From Patescibacteria group bacterium (GTDB taxonomy: Bacteria > Patescibacteriota > Gracilibacteria > Peribacterales > Peribacteraceae): a stretch of 64,000 bases of DNA. Under the pieces are notes generated by a model. That model saw only the letters and a program-made list of their open reading frames with translations. It was not told where the DNA came from and did not search any database. Positions 17,629 through 28,122 of the stretch are shown in pieces. The stretch is taken from the NCBI GenBank assembly GCA_023263945.1, contig JALQTW010000003.1:57297-121296 (forward strand). The letters are read 5' to 3'. Position 1 is the first letter of the stretch. Each line of letters starts with the position of its first letter. A program made the position numbers and the translations under genes.

Positions 17629-18831
17629 ATGATGTCTTCCACTTCTCGAACCATTCTCATTTCTGCGCTTACCTCTGCACTCGTCACGAGTGTCATGATG
17701 GCAATCGGCACGCATGCGCTTGCTCCAGAGACACGTACAAACGAAGGAGCCTTGCAGGTGAAGAGTCCATCAAACAGCGAGTCATCCGATATTGTGGAAG
17801 CTGTGAAAACAACATCACCTGCCGTTGCGAGTGTCATCATTTCGAAAGATGTTCCTGTCATGGAGCGGCATATGGTAAATCCTTTTGGGGATGATCCTTT
17901 CTTCCAGCAATTCTTTGGAGGACCCGGCCTTCAAGTTCCGCAGATGCGACAGAATGGAACCGAACATCGTGAAGTGGGCGGAGGAACAGCATTCTTTATT
18001 TCATCGGATGGACTTCTCATGACGAACAAACATGTGGTGTCTGATGAACATGCAGACTATACCGTGTTCTTGAATGACGGACGAAAGTTGGAAGCAAAAG
18101 TGGTGACGATGGATCCGGGGAACGATATTGCACTGCTCAAAGTGGAGGGCACAGGATTTCCCTATCTCGCTTTTTCGGACACGGAACCAGAGTTAGGACA
18201 GCAAGTAATTGCGATTGGAAACAGCCTGGGTGAATTCAACAACACCGTGAGCGTAGGAGTGCTTTCTGGTCTCAGTAGAACTATTTCTGCGGGTGATCAA
18301 GGAGGCAGCAGTATGGAGCGACTTTCCAGCATTTTGCAGACCGATGCTGCTATTAACCACGGAAACTCAGGCGGACCTCTTCTTTCAACCGATGGCAAGG
18401 TGCTTGGTATGAATACCGCCATTGCGGAGAGCGCAGAGAATATTGGTTTTGCGATTCCTGCGAAGGACCTGAAGCGAGCAGTCGAAAGTTACAAGAAAAA
18501 TGGCCGCATTGTGCGCCCGTATCTTGGTGTGCGCTATGTGCCTATTACACAGGATATGAAGGAAAAGAATAATCTCAGTGTGGATTATGGTGTGCTTGTG
18601 GTGCGTGGGAATGATCCGACGGAACTAGCCGTTCTTCCAGGCTCTCCAGCCGATAAAGCCGGCATTGAGGAGAACGATATCATCTTGGAAATGGACGGAA
18701 AGAAATTAGATGAAGAAACAGCACTTGCAGATCTCATTCGTGAAAAGTCACCAGGTGATACGGCAACATTATTGATCCTCCATAAAGGAGAGCGAAAAAC
18801 TATCACGGTGATGTTAGAGGAGCAGAAATGA
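17629..18831 (+). CDS. HtrA/DegP-family serine protease
   Basis: A 400-residue exported quality-control protease. It has an N-terminal membrane anchor (about residues 6-28) and then a trypsin-like domain with the triad His in TNKHVVSD, Asp in GNDIALLKV and Ser in INHGNSGGPLLS. One PDZ domain follows (about residues 295-395: RPYLGVRYVPI to ILHKGERKTI). It has one PDZ, so it resembles DegS or the HhoA type more than two-PDZ DegP. Its stop is 3 bases from the converging 61-residue gene. Confidence 0.93.
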   Translation: MMSSTSRTILISALTSALVTSVMMAIGTHALAPETRTNEGALQVKSPSNSESSDIVEAVKTTSPAVASVIISKDVPVMERHMVNPFGDDPFFQQFFGGPGLQVPQMRQNGTEHREVGGGTAFFISSDGLLMTNKHVVSDEHADYTVFLNDGRKLEAKVVTMDPGNDIALLKVEGTGFPYLAFSDTEPELGQQVIAIGNSLGEFNNTVSVGVLSGLSRTISAGDQGGSSMERLSSILQTDAAINHGNSGGPLLSTDGKVLGMNTAIAESAENIGFAIPAKDLKRAVESYKKNGRIVRPYLGVRYVPITQDMKEKNNLSVDYGVLVVRGNDPTELAVLPGSPADKAGIEENDIILEMDGKKLDEETALADLIREKSPGDTATLLILHKGERKTITVMLEEQK

Positions 18832-18834
18832 TTT

Positions 18835-19016
18835 TTAACTTTTCTTGATTTCTTTATCTGGAAGCACGATATCAACAAGCGCTTTCAGCCTCTCTTGGTC
18901 AGGAGTTAAATCCTCCTGTACCACTTCAAAACGCTGATGTTTCTTCTGTGTCTCATCTGGCGATGGTGTTTCATCTTCCGGGCGCGGTGTTTGTTCAGGA
19001 ACATCGTGAGGCATAT

Positions 19017-19020
<4 letters not shown>
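18835..19020 (-). CDS. Small hypothetical protein downstream of ligA
   Basis: A 61-residue polar protein rich in Pro, Glu, Asp and Thr, ending in a short helix DPLTPD-like region DQERLKALVDIVLP. Unrecognised. Its start overlaps the stop of the preceding gene by 4 bases, so it is the third gene of a ligA operon. Confidence 0.55.
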
Positions 19021-21421
<2,401 letters not shown>

Positions 21422-21427
21422 CTACGA

Positions 21428-21499
21428 GAAGTCAGAAGGCAGAGGCCAGAAAGCAGAGTACTTTCACTGTCTTCTGACTCCTGATTTCTGCCTTCTTTC
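21428..21499. repeat. Heptamer array E (two arms)
   Basis: The left arm (21428-21458) has units GAAGTCA, GAAGGCA, GAGGCCA, GAAAGCA. The right arm (21468-21495) has units TGTCTTC, TGACTCC, TGATTTC, TGCCTTC, which are complementary in type. It lies in the divergent spacer between ligA and the 21575 gene. Confidence 0.85.
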
Positions 21500-21574
21500 G
21501 ATGGGTGTTATCTTCTTTTACTTTTTGCAGCGATAATCCACTCCTTCACCCTGTCAATTGCATTCTCTCAATAA

Positions 21575-21844
21575 ATGGACAAGATACGCCTCGTGGCTTC
21601 TCTCGCAGATCTCCGCAGGCAAATTGACCAGTTGGACCGCCAACTGATGGATCTCCTTGCACGTAGAACAAAGCTCATGAAGGGTGTTTTGGCGCAGACA
21701 GACGATGAAGTAGACCCAGACTGGCAGGAACAAGTCTTAAGTAACTGGCTGGAGCAGGCCTTCGATTTTGGCTTAGATGAGGCCTCTTCACAGAAAGTGT
21801 GCATGGCCGTGATGGATATGGGGAAGAGGACGGTCGAAATATAG
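21575..21844 (+). CDS. Chorismate-mutase-like small protein
   Basis: An 89-residue all-helical protein whose N-terminal helix LADLRRQIDQLDRQLMDLLARRTKLMKGVL matches the AroQ-type chorismate mutase fold (Arg and the RR pair in the expected places). The later part, from DPDWQEQVLSNWL to the C-terminus, fits the third helix. No other aromatic-synthesis gene is seen here, so enzymatic function is uncertain. It might be a regulatory or moonlighting homologue. Confidence 0.65.
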   Translation: MDKIRLVASLADLRRQIDQLDRQLMDLLARRTKLMKGVLAQTDDEVDPDWQEQVLSNWLEQAFDFGLDEASSQKVCMAVMDMGKRTVEI

Positions 21845-21902
21845 CGGTTAGCGATCAGCGGCTAGCGGCTAGTTTTTTTGCTAATCGCTACACGCTAGAC
21901 GC
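21842..21902. repeat. Heptamer array F (two arms, T-run between)
   Basis: The left arm begins exactly at the TAG stop of the 21575 gene: TAGCGGT, TAGCGAT, CAGCGGC, TAGCGGC. A TTTTTTT run follows, then GCTAATC, GCTACAC, GCTAGAC. The complementary arms and T-run could act as a terminator for the gene it touches. Confidence 0.85.
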
Positions 21903-21920
21903 AATTCGCTCCTCAGGGTC

Positions 21921-21949
21921 TTGGAAATCCGCCACAAATCTGGTATACT
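21921..21949 (+). promoter_or_regulatory. Promoter of the 21973 gene
   Basis: TTGGAA and TATACT with a 17-base spacer and a TGG extension before the -10 box. Predicted start near 21956 gives a leader of about 17 bases. Confidence 0.75.
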
Positions 21950-21972
21950 GATTCGATTTCCCAAACACAAAC

Positions 21973-22329
21973 ATGAACCTCGAAGCCTGCGTGGCACATG
22001 CCATTCACAACGATCTGGACATCGTTGAACTCCTTCCAGACATTACGGAACTTCCTATGGAAGACCTGGAAGCATACATTGAGGATTTCATTGTGAACGT
22101 TCAGCAAACGCTTGTGGAGAACATTCGTGATCTTGGTGAACCATACGTGCGTTCTAAGGATGCAGCAGGGCTTTGTGCAACGCTCATGCGTGCAGGCATT
22201 GGCATTCCTCCCGAACCACTCCTGAAGATGTGTCACACCATTCTCCGTTTGAGCGAAGTGGATGCACGCTTCATTGCAGACACCCCAGACGGTCAGAGCG
22301 TGTATTACATGAAGATGCAGATAGCGTAG
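21973..22329 (+). CDS. Hypothetical helical protein
   Basis: A 118-residue soluble protein, predicted mostly helical and acidic, unrecognised. A good extended promoter stands upstream, so it is likely expressed. Its TAG stop is the first triplet of heptamer array G. Confidence 0.6.
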   Translation: MNLEACVAHAIHNDLDIVELLPDITELPMEDLEAYIEDFIVNVQQTLVENIRDLGEPYVRSKDAAGLCATLMRAGIGIPPEPLLKMCHTILRLSEVDARFIADTPDGQSVYYMKMQIA

Positions 22330-22375
22330 TAGCTAGGGGCTAGAGGTTAGTAGCTAGAGCGGCCCTTCGGGCCGC
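22327..22375. repeat. Heptamer array G with GC hairpin
   Basis: Units TAGTAGC, TAGGGGC, TAGAGGT, TAGTAGC start at the stop codon of the 21973 gene. They end in a perfect hairpin GCGGCCC-TTC-GGGCCGC (22359-22375). The element lies between converging genes. Confidence 0.85.
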
Positions 22376-22386
22376 GGTGTTAGGCA

Positions 22387-22728
22387 TTAAAAAATCTTCC
22401 CACCGAGTGGGATATCCGGACGATCAAACCCAAGCAACGCGACATGACCGTCTTTATCAGGTGCACCACAAACAAGACATTCTGAAATGAAGGGCCCGAT
22501 TTGTTTTGGTGGGAAGTTCACCACCGCAACGACGAGTCGATTCATCAGTTGTTCCTTTGTATAAAGATGTGTCACCTGCGCGGAAGATCGTTTCGTGCCG
22601 ATCTCGGAGCCGAAATCGATCGTGAGTTTATAAGCAGGCTTTTTCGCTTCTGGGAAATCCTCAACATCAACCACTTTTCCAACGCGCAGTTCTACTTTTT
22701 CAAAATCAGGATAGGTAATGGTTTCCAT
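22387..22728 (-). CDS. csaA: CsaA-like tRNA-binding protein
   Basis: A 113-residue single-domain protein of the EMAPII/Trbp111 tRNA-binding OB-fold family. The segments DFEKVELRVGKVVDVEDFPEAKKPAYKL, SSAQVTHLYT, VAVVNFPPKQIGPFISE and PLGGKIF match CsaA, described as an export-related chaperone that also binds tRNA. I used the ATG at 22728 because it gives the family N-terminus. It is downstream of rpsI on the same strand. Confidence 0.88.
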   Translation of the reverse strand: METITYPDFEKVELRVGKVVDVEDFPEAKKPAYKLTIDFGSEIGTKRSSAQVTHLYTKEQLMNRLVVAVVNFPPKQIGPFISECLVCGAPDKDGHVALLGFDRPDIPLGGKIF

Positions 22729-22758
22729 AGAAAATGATCTACCACATACAAACAACCT

Positions 22759-22790
22759 CTCGTAACTCGTACCTGGTAACTCGATTAACG
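22759..22790. repeat. Heptamer array H
   Basis: Four units CTCGTAA, CTCGTAC, CTGGTAA, CTCGATT spanning the gap between rpsI and csaA and overlapping the rpsI stop. The same word appears inside the DJ-1 gene 9 kb away. Confidence 0.8.
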
Positions 22791-23180
22791 CTTCGCGAAC
22801 TGAGGAGCACGGCGTGCACGATGCAATCCCGGCTTCTTGCGCTCTTTAATACGGCTGTCTCGGCGGAGGAAGCCTGCTTGTTTCAGCTCACCACGGAGTT
22901 CTGGGTTCAAGAGAAGAAGAGCACGGCTGATACCGTGACGGAGAGCATCACTTTGAGAGCTTTTTCCTCCTCCTACGATCTTCGCCTCAATGTCCACCTC
23001 CTTGAGCTTCCCTGTGAGTGCAAGAGGAGCCATGGAATTTTCGATGAGTGTTCCATGGAGATATTTATCCAGTGGCAATTGATTCACGGTGATCTTTCCG
23101 GAACCGCTTTGAAACAGGCGAACCTGCGCAATGGATGTCTTGCGCTTACCAAGGCCGTAGAAATAAGGACGTGGTGTCAT
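22785..23180 (-). CDS. rpsI: Ribosomal protein S9
   Basis: A 131-residue small-subunit protein. It begins with YFYGLGKRKTSIAQVRL, which includes the family GKRKTSxA motif, and ends in the basic tail KERKKPGLHRARRAPQFAKR that reaches the P-site tRNA. Its ATG overlaps the rplM stop by 4 bases. It is the last ribosomal gene of the cluster. Confidence 0.97.
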   Translation of the reverse strand: MTPRPYFYGLGKRKTSIAQVRLFQSGSGKITVNQLPLDKYLHGTLIENSMAPLALTGKLKEVDIEAKIVGGGKSSQSDALRHGISRALLLLNPELRGELKQAGFLRRDSRIKERKKPGLHRARRAPQFAKR

Positions 23181-23608
23181 GAGCGAACAGTGGGAAGAGG
23201 TTTGGGAGATTGTGCTTCATGTTCGTGCGTTTCGCCTGCAAACACGTGAAGACGCTTTAAGAGGTGATCTCGCATGGCATTCTTTGGGAGCATTCCCTTC
23301 ACGGCAAGTTCTATGACTTTCTCCGGTGTTTCATTGAGCATGCGTTCTACGGGTGTCTCTTTAAGACCACCAAAATACCCTGTGTGGCGGTAGTACATCT
23401 TCTGATTAGGCTTGTTTCCTGTCAGTTTGATAGATGCAGCGTTGATGACCACCACATGATCTCCTGCAGGAAGGTGCGGAACGAACGATGCCTTGTGCTT
23501 GCCACGAATCACCATGGCAATGCGTGCAGAGAGGCGACCCAAGGATTGATCCTTGGCATCCACAATGAACCACTCGGGCTCAGCCGGCTTTGGAAAGGAG
23601 GTCTTCAT
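23177..23608 (-). CDS. rplM: Ribosomal protein L13
   Basis: A 143-residue large-subunit protein: WFIVDAKDQSLGRLSARIAMVIRGKHK, then GDHVVVINAASIKLTGNK and KMYYRHTGYFGGLKETP. The C-terminus adds about 15 residues (ETHEHEAQSPK) beyond the core. Its start overlaps the rplQ stop and its stop overlaps the rpsI start, so rplQ-rplM-rpsI are coupled. Confidence 0.97.
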   Translation of the reverse strand: MKTSFPKPAEPEWFIVDAKDQSLGRLSARIAMVIRGKHKASFVPHLPAGDHVVVINAASIKLTGNKPNQKMYYRHTGYFGGLKETPVERMLNETPEKVIELAVKGMLPKNAMRDHLLKRLHVFAGETHEHEAQSPKPLPTVRS

Positions 23609-24048
23609 GAGGATTTCGAGGATTTTTTCTTTGTCATCTTTTTCTCTTTTGCTTCCTTTGCATCTTTTGAATCTTTTGCTTCCACTGCTTTCCCCTCCAC
23701 CAACATAATATCGACGAGCAACGCTCCATCACCTTTTCTTTGACCCACGGGGATTGCTCGCGTGAAGCCGGAGGTGCGATCGCTGTACCGGTGCTTCAAG
23801 ACTTCCATAATTTTGCGTGATGCATTTTTATCGGTCACGATTTGATTCATGCGGCGAATGGCGATATCTATGCGTTCAGATTTTCCAATGGTAAGAAGTT
23901 GATCCACCACAGGACGCACCACCTGCGCACGCTTCTTTGTTGTGCGAACGTGTTCGTACAGAATGATTGAGGTCGCCATGTTACGCACAATCTGCCCCGC
24001 AATGTGCGGTTTCTGGGAGAGCCGTTGACTGTGATTGCGGTGGCGCAT
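23605..24048 (-). CDS. rplQ: Ribosomal protein L17, with repeat-encoded tail
   Basis: A 147-residue protein. The core RHRNHSQRLSQKPHIAGQIVRNMATSIILYEHVRTT and the later IPVGQRKGDGA are typical. The last 30 residues are a Lys/Glu/Ala/Asp/Ser tail (AKDSKDAKEAKEKK) encoded by a 9-base tandem repeat. The preceding gene is rpoA, the usual partner. Confidence 0.95.
   Translation of the reverse strand: MRHRNHSQRLSQKPHIAGQIVRNMATSIILYEHVRTTKKRAQVVRPVVDQLLTIGKSERIDIAIRRMNQIVTDKNASRKIMEVLKHRYSDRTSGFTRAIPVGQRKGDGALLVDIMLVEGKAVEAKDSKDAKEAKEKKMTKKKSSKSS
23648..23683. repeat. Nonamer array N1 in rplQ
   Basis: Four exact-period units on the plus strand: TTTGCTTCC, TTTGCATCT, TTTGAATCT, TTTGCTTCC. In the gene (minus strand) they read as Lys-x-Ala/Ser triplets. 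Related words occur in rplX, rplD and lysS. Confidence 0.85.
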
Positions 24049-24072
24049 GGGCGCGGAGGATAGCAGGAAGTG

Positions 24073-25068
24073 TTACGCGGCGTCGAGGTCATCATCCGCA
24101 AGCTTGAGCCCACGGGTGGCAAGGGTCTTTTCCACTTCATCCAGAGCTTTCGCTCCGAATCCACGGAAGTTGCTGAGCGTTGCCTTGCTGCACTTGGTGA
24201 GCTGCTCAATAGATCCCACTCCTGCATTGATGAGTGCATTGAGTGTGCGTGGAGAGAAGTTGAGGATTTCAATAGGGGTGTAGCTTTCCTTGCTGTTCGT
24301 GCGCTCAGCTTCTGGCATCACCTGGCTTGTTCGTGTGAAATCTGCCATAAATTCCTGCTCCACTTTCTCTTTATCCATGCCGAAGTAGTTGAAGTAGTTG
24401 GAGAGGAGCTGGCTTGCAAAGCGCACTGCTTCCTCTGCAGAGAGAGATCCGTTCGTCACCACTTCCATCGTGAGCTTCTCCAGGTTGGTCCGTTGACCCA
24501 CACGCATTTCAGATACATCGAAGCGAACTTTCTCTACCGGACTGAAGATGGCATCAATGTGAATAAGGCCTGGTTCGTTCTGTTTCTTGTTGCGCTCTGC
24601 GGCAGGAGAGAAGCCAACACCTTTTTCTACCGTGAGATCCAACTTAATATTTGCGCCTTTTTCTAAGTGAGCAAGTTCCAAATCGGGATTCAGAATTTCG
24701 ATATCCGAGCTGGCTTTGATATCTCCAGCAAGGAGCGCCTTGGGGCCTTTGCCTTCCAGCGTGACCACCTCCATATCTTTATTGTGCTTGCGCATTTTGA
24801 TCTGCTTGATGAGGAGTGAGAGGTCCAGCACAGATTCACGCACACCTTTCACGGTTGCGTACTCATGCTGGGTTCCGCTCACACGGATGGAGGTGACAGC
24901 GGCACCCGGCAGACTGCTTAAGAGTCCGCGGCGGAGTGCATTGCCAAGCGTCATACCGTAGCCGGGAGGGAGCGGCCCGATGGTGACAACTGCACTGTGG
25001 TCTGCGCCTTTGGCAACGGGAGTGACCGTTACTTTAGGGAGACCGATTTCTTCCTGAATGATGTGCAT
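24073..25068 (-). CDS. rpoA: RNA polymerase alpha subunit
   Basis: A 331-residue subunit that nucleates RNA polymerase assembly. The N-terminal domain includes TIGPLPPGYGMTLGNALRRGLLSSLPGAAVTS and the insert GVRESVLDLSLLIKQI. The C-terminal domain (from about residue 245) has the helices NFSPRTLNALINAGVGSIEQL and FRGFGAKALDEVEKTLATRGL. I chose the ATG at 25068, which gives the normal MHIIQEEIGLP start; 18 upstream in-frame residues look spurious. Confidence 0.97.
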   Translation of the reverse strand: MHIIQEEIGLPKVTVTPVAKGADHSAVVTIGPLPPGYGMTLGNALRRGLLSSLPGAAVTSIRVSGTQHEYATVKGVRESVLDLSLLIKQIKMRKHNKDMEVVTLEGKGPKALLAGDIKASSDIEILNPDLELAHLEKGANIKLDLTVEKGVGFSPAAERNKKQNEPGLIHIDAIFSPVEKVRFDVSEMRVGQRTNLEKLTMEVVTNGSLSAEEAVRFASQLLSNYFNYFGMDKEKVEQEFMADFTRTSQVMPEAERTNSKESYTPIEILNFSPRTLNALINAGVGSIEQLTKCSKATLSNFRGFGAKALDEVEKTLATRGLKLADDDLDAA

Positions 25069-25122
25069 AAAACGGAGTGGAAAAGAGGAGGCGGGATGAA
25101 AAGTCGCTCCCGCGGGCGACAA

Positions 25123-25737
25123 TTATCGGGAATAGAATTCAACGACCTTACGCATATCAACCGCCTGTTCCAGCTGATCTTCCGCAGGAACAGCAATCAC
25201 CTCAAAAGAGAGGGATGCGGGGTCGGACTTAATCCAGGCAGGGGGGCTATAGCGCTCATTACCCTGGAGGATAGATTCAAAAATAGGAGAGCCTTTTGTC
25301 TGTTCGCGGATGGCAATTTTGTCACCGGGAGAGACACGGTACGATGCGACCGTCACACGCTGACCGTTCACCTTGAAGAGTCCGTGCGCTGCAAACTGAC
25401 GTGCCTGTAGACGAGACCTCGCAAAACCTGCTTTATAGATGGCGTTATCCAGACGGCGCTCCAACATTTGTTTCATCGCGACGTCTGTCTTTCCTGTTGC
25501 ACGACTTGCTTCATCATAAATACGCTGGAACTGACGCTCCGTGATCATGAACATATCGCGTGCTTTCTGCTTTTCCTTGAGCTGCTCACCGTACTCGGAG
25601 AGTTTTCCGCGGCGTGCCTTGGGGTCTTTCCCTGGACCATGCGGCTTTCTCTGCAAAATGCGATCGTACTTTTCAGGACCGTACAGGTTGGTACCCTGTC
25701 GTCTGACGCGCCGTGCTTTAGGACCTGTATATCGCAT
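25123..25737 (-). CDS. rpsD: Ribosomal protein S4
   Basis: A 204-residue rRNA-binding assembly protein. It begins RYTGPKARRVRRQGTNL, has GQLKEKQKARDMF-like YGEQLKEKQKARDMFMITERQFQRIY, and an S4 RNA-binding domain RLDNAIYKAGFARSRLQARQFAAHGLFKVNGQRV. No Cys pair is seen at the N-terminus. A pyrimidine-rich leader precedes the ATG. Confidence 0.97.
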   Translation of the reverse strand: MRYTGPKARRVRRQGTNLYGPEKYDRILQRKPHGPGKDPKARRGKLSEYGEQLKEKQKARDMFMITERQFQRIYDEASRATGKTDVAMKQMLERRLDNAIYKAGFARSRLQARQFAAHGLFKVNGQRVTVASYRVSPGDKIAIREQTKGSPIFESILQGNERYSPPAWIKSDPASLSFEVIAVPAEDQLEQAVDMRKVVEFYSR

Positions 25738-25761
25738 ACAAAAGGAAAGAGAGGAAGAATA

Positions 25762-26199
25762 TTAAATACGACGTGGTTTTGGAGGTCGGCATCCGCCGTG
25801 TGCAATGGGCGTTGTGTCCACAATGGCATCAAACGGAATGCCCGACGTCTGAAGACCGCGGATTGCCTGTTCTCTGCCGGGACCAATGCCCGTCACTTCA
25901 ATGTCCATGGACTGAATGCCCAGTGTGGCAACCTTCTCCATGGCCTTTTCCGCAGCCACTTTCGCAGCGTAGGGAGTGGATTTGCGGCTTCCTTTGAATC
26001 CTGCAGCACCAGCACTAGACCAACCGAGCACAGAACCATCCAGATCTGTAATGGTGATGATCGTATTGTTATCACCAGCAAAAATACACGCGCGTGCTTT
26101 TGTGACCGAACGCTTCAGTTTTTTCTTGCGGCGCTTGGGTGCCTCTTTTTCAGAGGAACCTTCTGCGGGTGCGGTGGTTGCTGCTTTCTCATCAGCCAT
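25762..26199 (-). CDS. rpsK: Ribosomal protein S11
   Basis: A 145-residue protein. The core from AFIFAGDNNTIITITDLDGSVLGWSSAG-like ACIFAGDNNT to GIGPGREQAIRGLQTSGI and a closing HGGCRPPKPRRI is typical. A 30-residue N-terminal extension rich in Ala, Glu and Lys is unusual. Start choice is supported by a pyrimidine-rich stretch before the ATG. Confidence 0.96.
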   Translation of the reverse strand: MADEKAATTAPAEGSSEKEAPKRRKKKLKRSVTKARACIFAGDNNTIITITDLDGSVLGWSSAGAAGFKGSRKSTPYAAKVAAEKAMEKVATLGIQSMDIEVTGIGPGREQAIRGLQTSGIPFDAIVDTTPIAHGGCRPPKPRRI

Positions 26200-26241
26200 A
26201 GAAAGGTCACGCTTAGCGTGAAGGAATAAAAGATAAAAGGT

Positions 26242-26622
26242 TTACGTCTTCGTGAGGGTCACGCGTCCGGAGAGACCTGTCCTCTTCTTACCACGACGTG
26301 TGCGTGCATTACGGCGAGATGTCTGACCGCGAACGGGAAGTTTCTTCCGGTGACGCATTCCTCTCCATGTTCCAATATCTTGGAGGCGCTTCACATCCAG
26401 AGACACTTTTCGAACAAGATCACCTTCCGTCACCATTTTTTCCACGAGCGAACGAATGAGTGCTTCCTGTTGTTCGGTGAGTTTCTCTGCCTTCAAGTCC
26501 AGACTGATTTTTGCTTCCTGCAAAATGCGACGGGACGTAGATCTGCCGATTCCTTTGATCGCCGTAAGGGCGACTTCAATGCGTTTATTCCCAGGAAGGA
26601 CAACACCGGCAATACGTGCCAT
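26242..26622 (-). CDS. rpsM: Ribosomal protein S13
   Basis: A 126-residue protein that contacts tRNA and bridges the subunits. It starts ARIAGVVLPGNKRIEVALTAIKGIGRSTSRRIL and ends with GMRHRKKLPVRGQTSRRNARTRRGKKR, the conserved basic tail. Its leader is C/T-rich without a Shine-Dalgarno sequence. Confidence 0.97.
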   Translation of the reverse strand: MARIAGVVLPGNKRIEVALTAIKGIGRSTSRRILQEAKISLDLKAEKLTEQQEALIRSLVEKMVTEGDLVRKVSLDVKRLQDIGTWRGMRHRKKLPVRGQTSRRNARTRRGKKRTGLSGRVTLTKT

Positions 26623-26643
26623 AAGAGGAGAAGTGAGGAAGGA

Positions 26644-26757
26644 TTAACCCTGGCGCTGTTTGTGGCGCGGGTTCTTGCAGACGACTCTGCGCACACCCTT
26701 TCGCACAATCACGCGACAGTCTTTGCAACGGCGCTTGACGGAAGGGGTGACTTTCAT
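26644..26757 (-). CDS. rpmJ: Ribosomal protein L36
   Basis: A 37-residue zinc-ribbon protein too short for routine gene tracks. It reads [19 protein letters not shown], then [13 protein letters not shown], with the three Cys and one His that bind zinc. It lies between infA and rpsM, as in most bacteria. Confidence 0.96.
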   Translation of the reverse strand: MKVTPSVKRRCKDCRVIVRKGVRRVVCKNPRHKQRQG

Positions 26758-26766
26758 GGGAAAAAT

Positions 26767-27051
26767 TTAAGAGGAAGAGGAAGTCTCCACGGGCGAAGTC
26801 TGGGGGTTTCCCAGAGGATCATCGTTGCGAAAGCGGTACACAATGCGCCCCTTCTTCAGGTCATACGGCGTCATTTCCACTTTCACACGGTCGCCGGGGA
26901 GAATGCGTACGCGGTTCACGCGCATGCGTCCTGCCAGGTGGCAATGGAGCTCATGATTCTCGGCTTCGGCTGACGTAATGCGGACTCGAAATGTGGCGTT
27001 AGGGTAACTCTCTTCAACAACGCCGATGAGTTCAATCACATCTTTAGACAC
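26767..27051 (-). CDS. infA: Translation initiation factor IF-1
   Basis: A 94-residue OB-fold protein that occupies the A site during initiation. The core runs [50 protein letters not shown] and GRIVYR. I chose a GTG start at 27051 because it gives the family N-terminus; an ATG 15 codons upstream is possible but would add a hydrophobic non-family segment. The C-terminus has a 20-residue Ser/Thr-rich extension. Confidence 0.9.
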   Translation of the reverse strand: MSKDVIELIGVVEESYPNATFRVRITSAEAENHELHCHLAGRMRVNRVRILPGDRVKVEMTPYDLKKGRIVYRFRNDDPLGNPQTSPVETSSSS

Positions 27052-27203
27052 AGAGAAAAGCCGAGATATCTTATAGACCGAACAAAGCAAGAGCAAGCCA
27101 CTGTGGTGGCAAAAGACGAGGCCATTGAAAAAATGTATTGCACTATTTACAAAATATTGTATTACAACATTTTAAACATCATTAAAGACAAAATTGCCTC
27201 TTT

Positions 27204-27953
27204 TCACGCAATAATCTCACAGTGATCCTGCTCGATAAGCACCGTGTGCTCGAAATGACACGCGAGCGAGCCATCTGCTGTGCGAAGCGTCCACCCATCA
27301 TCGTCCTGGAGAAAAGAATCTGACCCAAGGGACGCAATAGGCTCAATCGCGATGAGTGTGTGGAGCGGAAGTGATGGCCCTGTGTGTGCCTGACCGACAT
27401 TTGGGATATCTGGAAACTGATGGAGCTCTTTTCCAAGCCCGTGGCCCGTGAGCCCCCGAACCGGGCTGTAGCCTTCTCTCCGAAGAGAGAGTTCAATGAA
27501 GGCAGAGATGGATCCTGTTTGCATCCCTTCCTTCACAAGGAGTTTCAGAACATCTTCCAGTGTTTTAGATACATCATCCAAAAACTTCTGTGTGCCAGGA
27601 TCAATCTGCCCAACACCCACGGTCACGCAGGCATCGGTATTAAGGCCATCGAGGATCACGCCACAATCCAGCGAGACAATGTCTCCCTCTTGTAACACGT
27701 ACGCACCGGGGATTCCGTGCACAATTTCATCATTGACCGAGGTGCACAGCGTTGCTTCATAGCCATTATAGCCAAGAAAACCCGGCTTTCCGCCGTGATC
27801 ACGAATGTACGTCTCCGCAATGCGATCGAGCTCCTTCGTTGTGATACCCGGTTTCACGCGAGACGAGACCTCCTGCAAGCACCCACGCAGGATCTTCCCA
27901 TTCTTTCGAAGGGAAGTGATTTCAGCCGAGGAGAAGATTTGGCATTGGGACAT
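27204..27953 (-). CDS. map: Methionine aminopeptidase, type I
   Basis: A 249-residue enzyme that removes the initiator Met from new proteins. The five metal ligands are visible: two Asp in SLDCGVILDGLNTDACVT, His in TGHGLGKELHQFP, Glu in LIAIEPIAS and Glu in CHFEHTVLIE. The ATG at 27953 gives the normal start. Upstream lies a block of perfect hairpins between adk and map. Confidence 0.96.
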   Translation of the reverse strand: MSQCQIFSSAEITSLRKNGKILRGCLQEVSSRVKPGITTKELDRIAETYIRDHGGKPGFLGYNGYEATLCTSVNDEIVHGIPGAYVLQEGDIVSLDCGVILDGLNTDACVTVGVGQIDPGTQKFLDDVSKTLEDVLKLLVKEGMQTGSISAFIELSLRREGYSPVRGLTGHGLGKELHQFPDIPNVGQAHTGPSLPLHTLIAIEPIASLGSDSFLQDDDGWTLRTADGSLACHFEHTVLIEQDHCEIIA

Positions 27954-28013
27954 GGAATATCCAGAGCCTAGCAAAACAAAGGTGAAATCCGAAAATATCA
28001 TTCCTTCCCGCAG

Positions 28014-28110
28014 CCGCGAGTCCGGACTCGCGGCATGGCGACAAAGTCGCCATTTGTGGGAACGATCAACAACGATCTTCGATCGTTGTACGGCGACGAC
28101 GGCGTCGCCG
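28014..28110. repeat. Cluster of four perfect hairpins
   Basis: In order: a 20-base palindrome (28014-28033), ATGGCGAC-AAA-GTCGCCAT, AACGATC-TTC-GATCGTT and CGGCGACG-ACGG-CGTCGCCG. The first two are also enclosed by TTCCCGCA and TGTGGGAA. The cluster fills the adk-map spacer inside the ribosomal operon, so it would be transcribed. Confidence 0.85.
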
Positions 28111-28122
28111 CTGCAGGGGGGC

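Noticed and set aside
22327-22375. Standard rho-independent terminator at the GC hairpin
   Set aside because: The perfect stem lacks a T-run on both strands and is attached to a heptamer array, so it is listed as a repeat.
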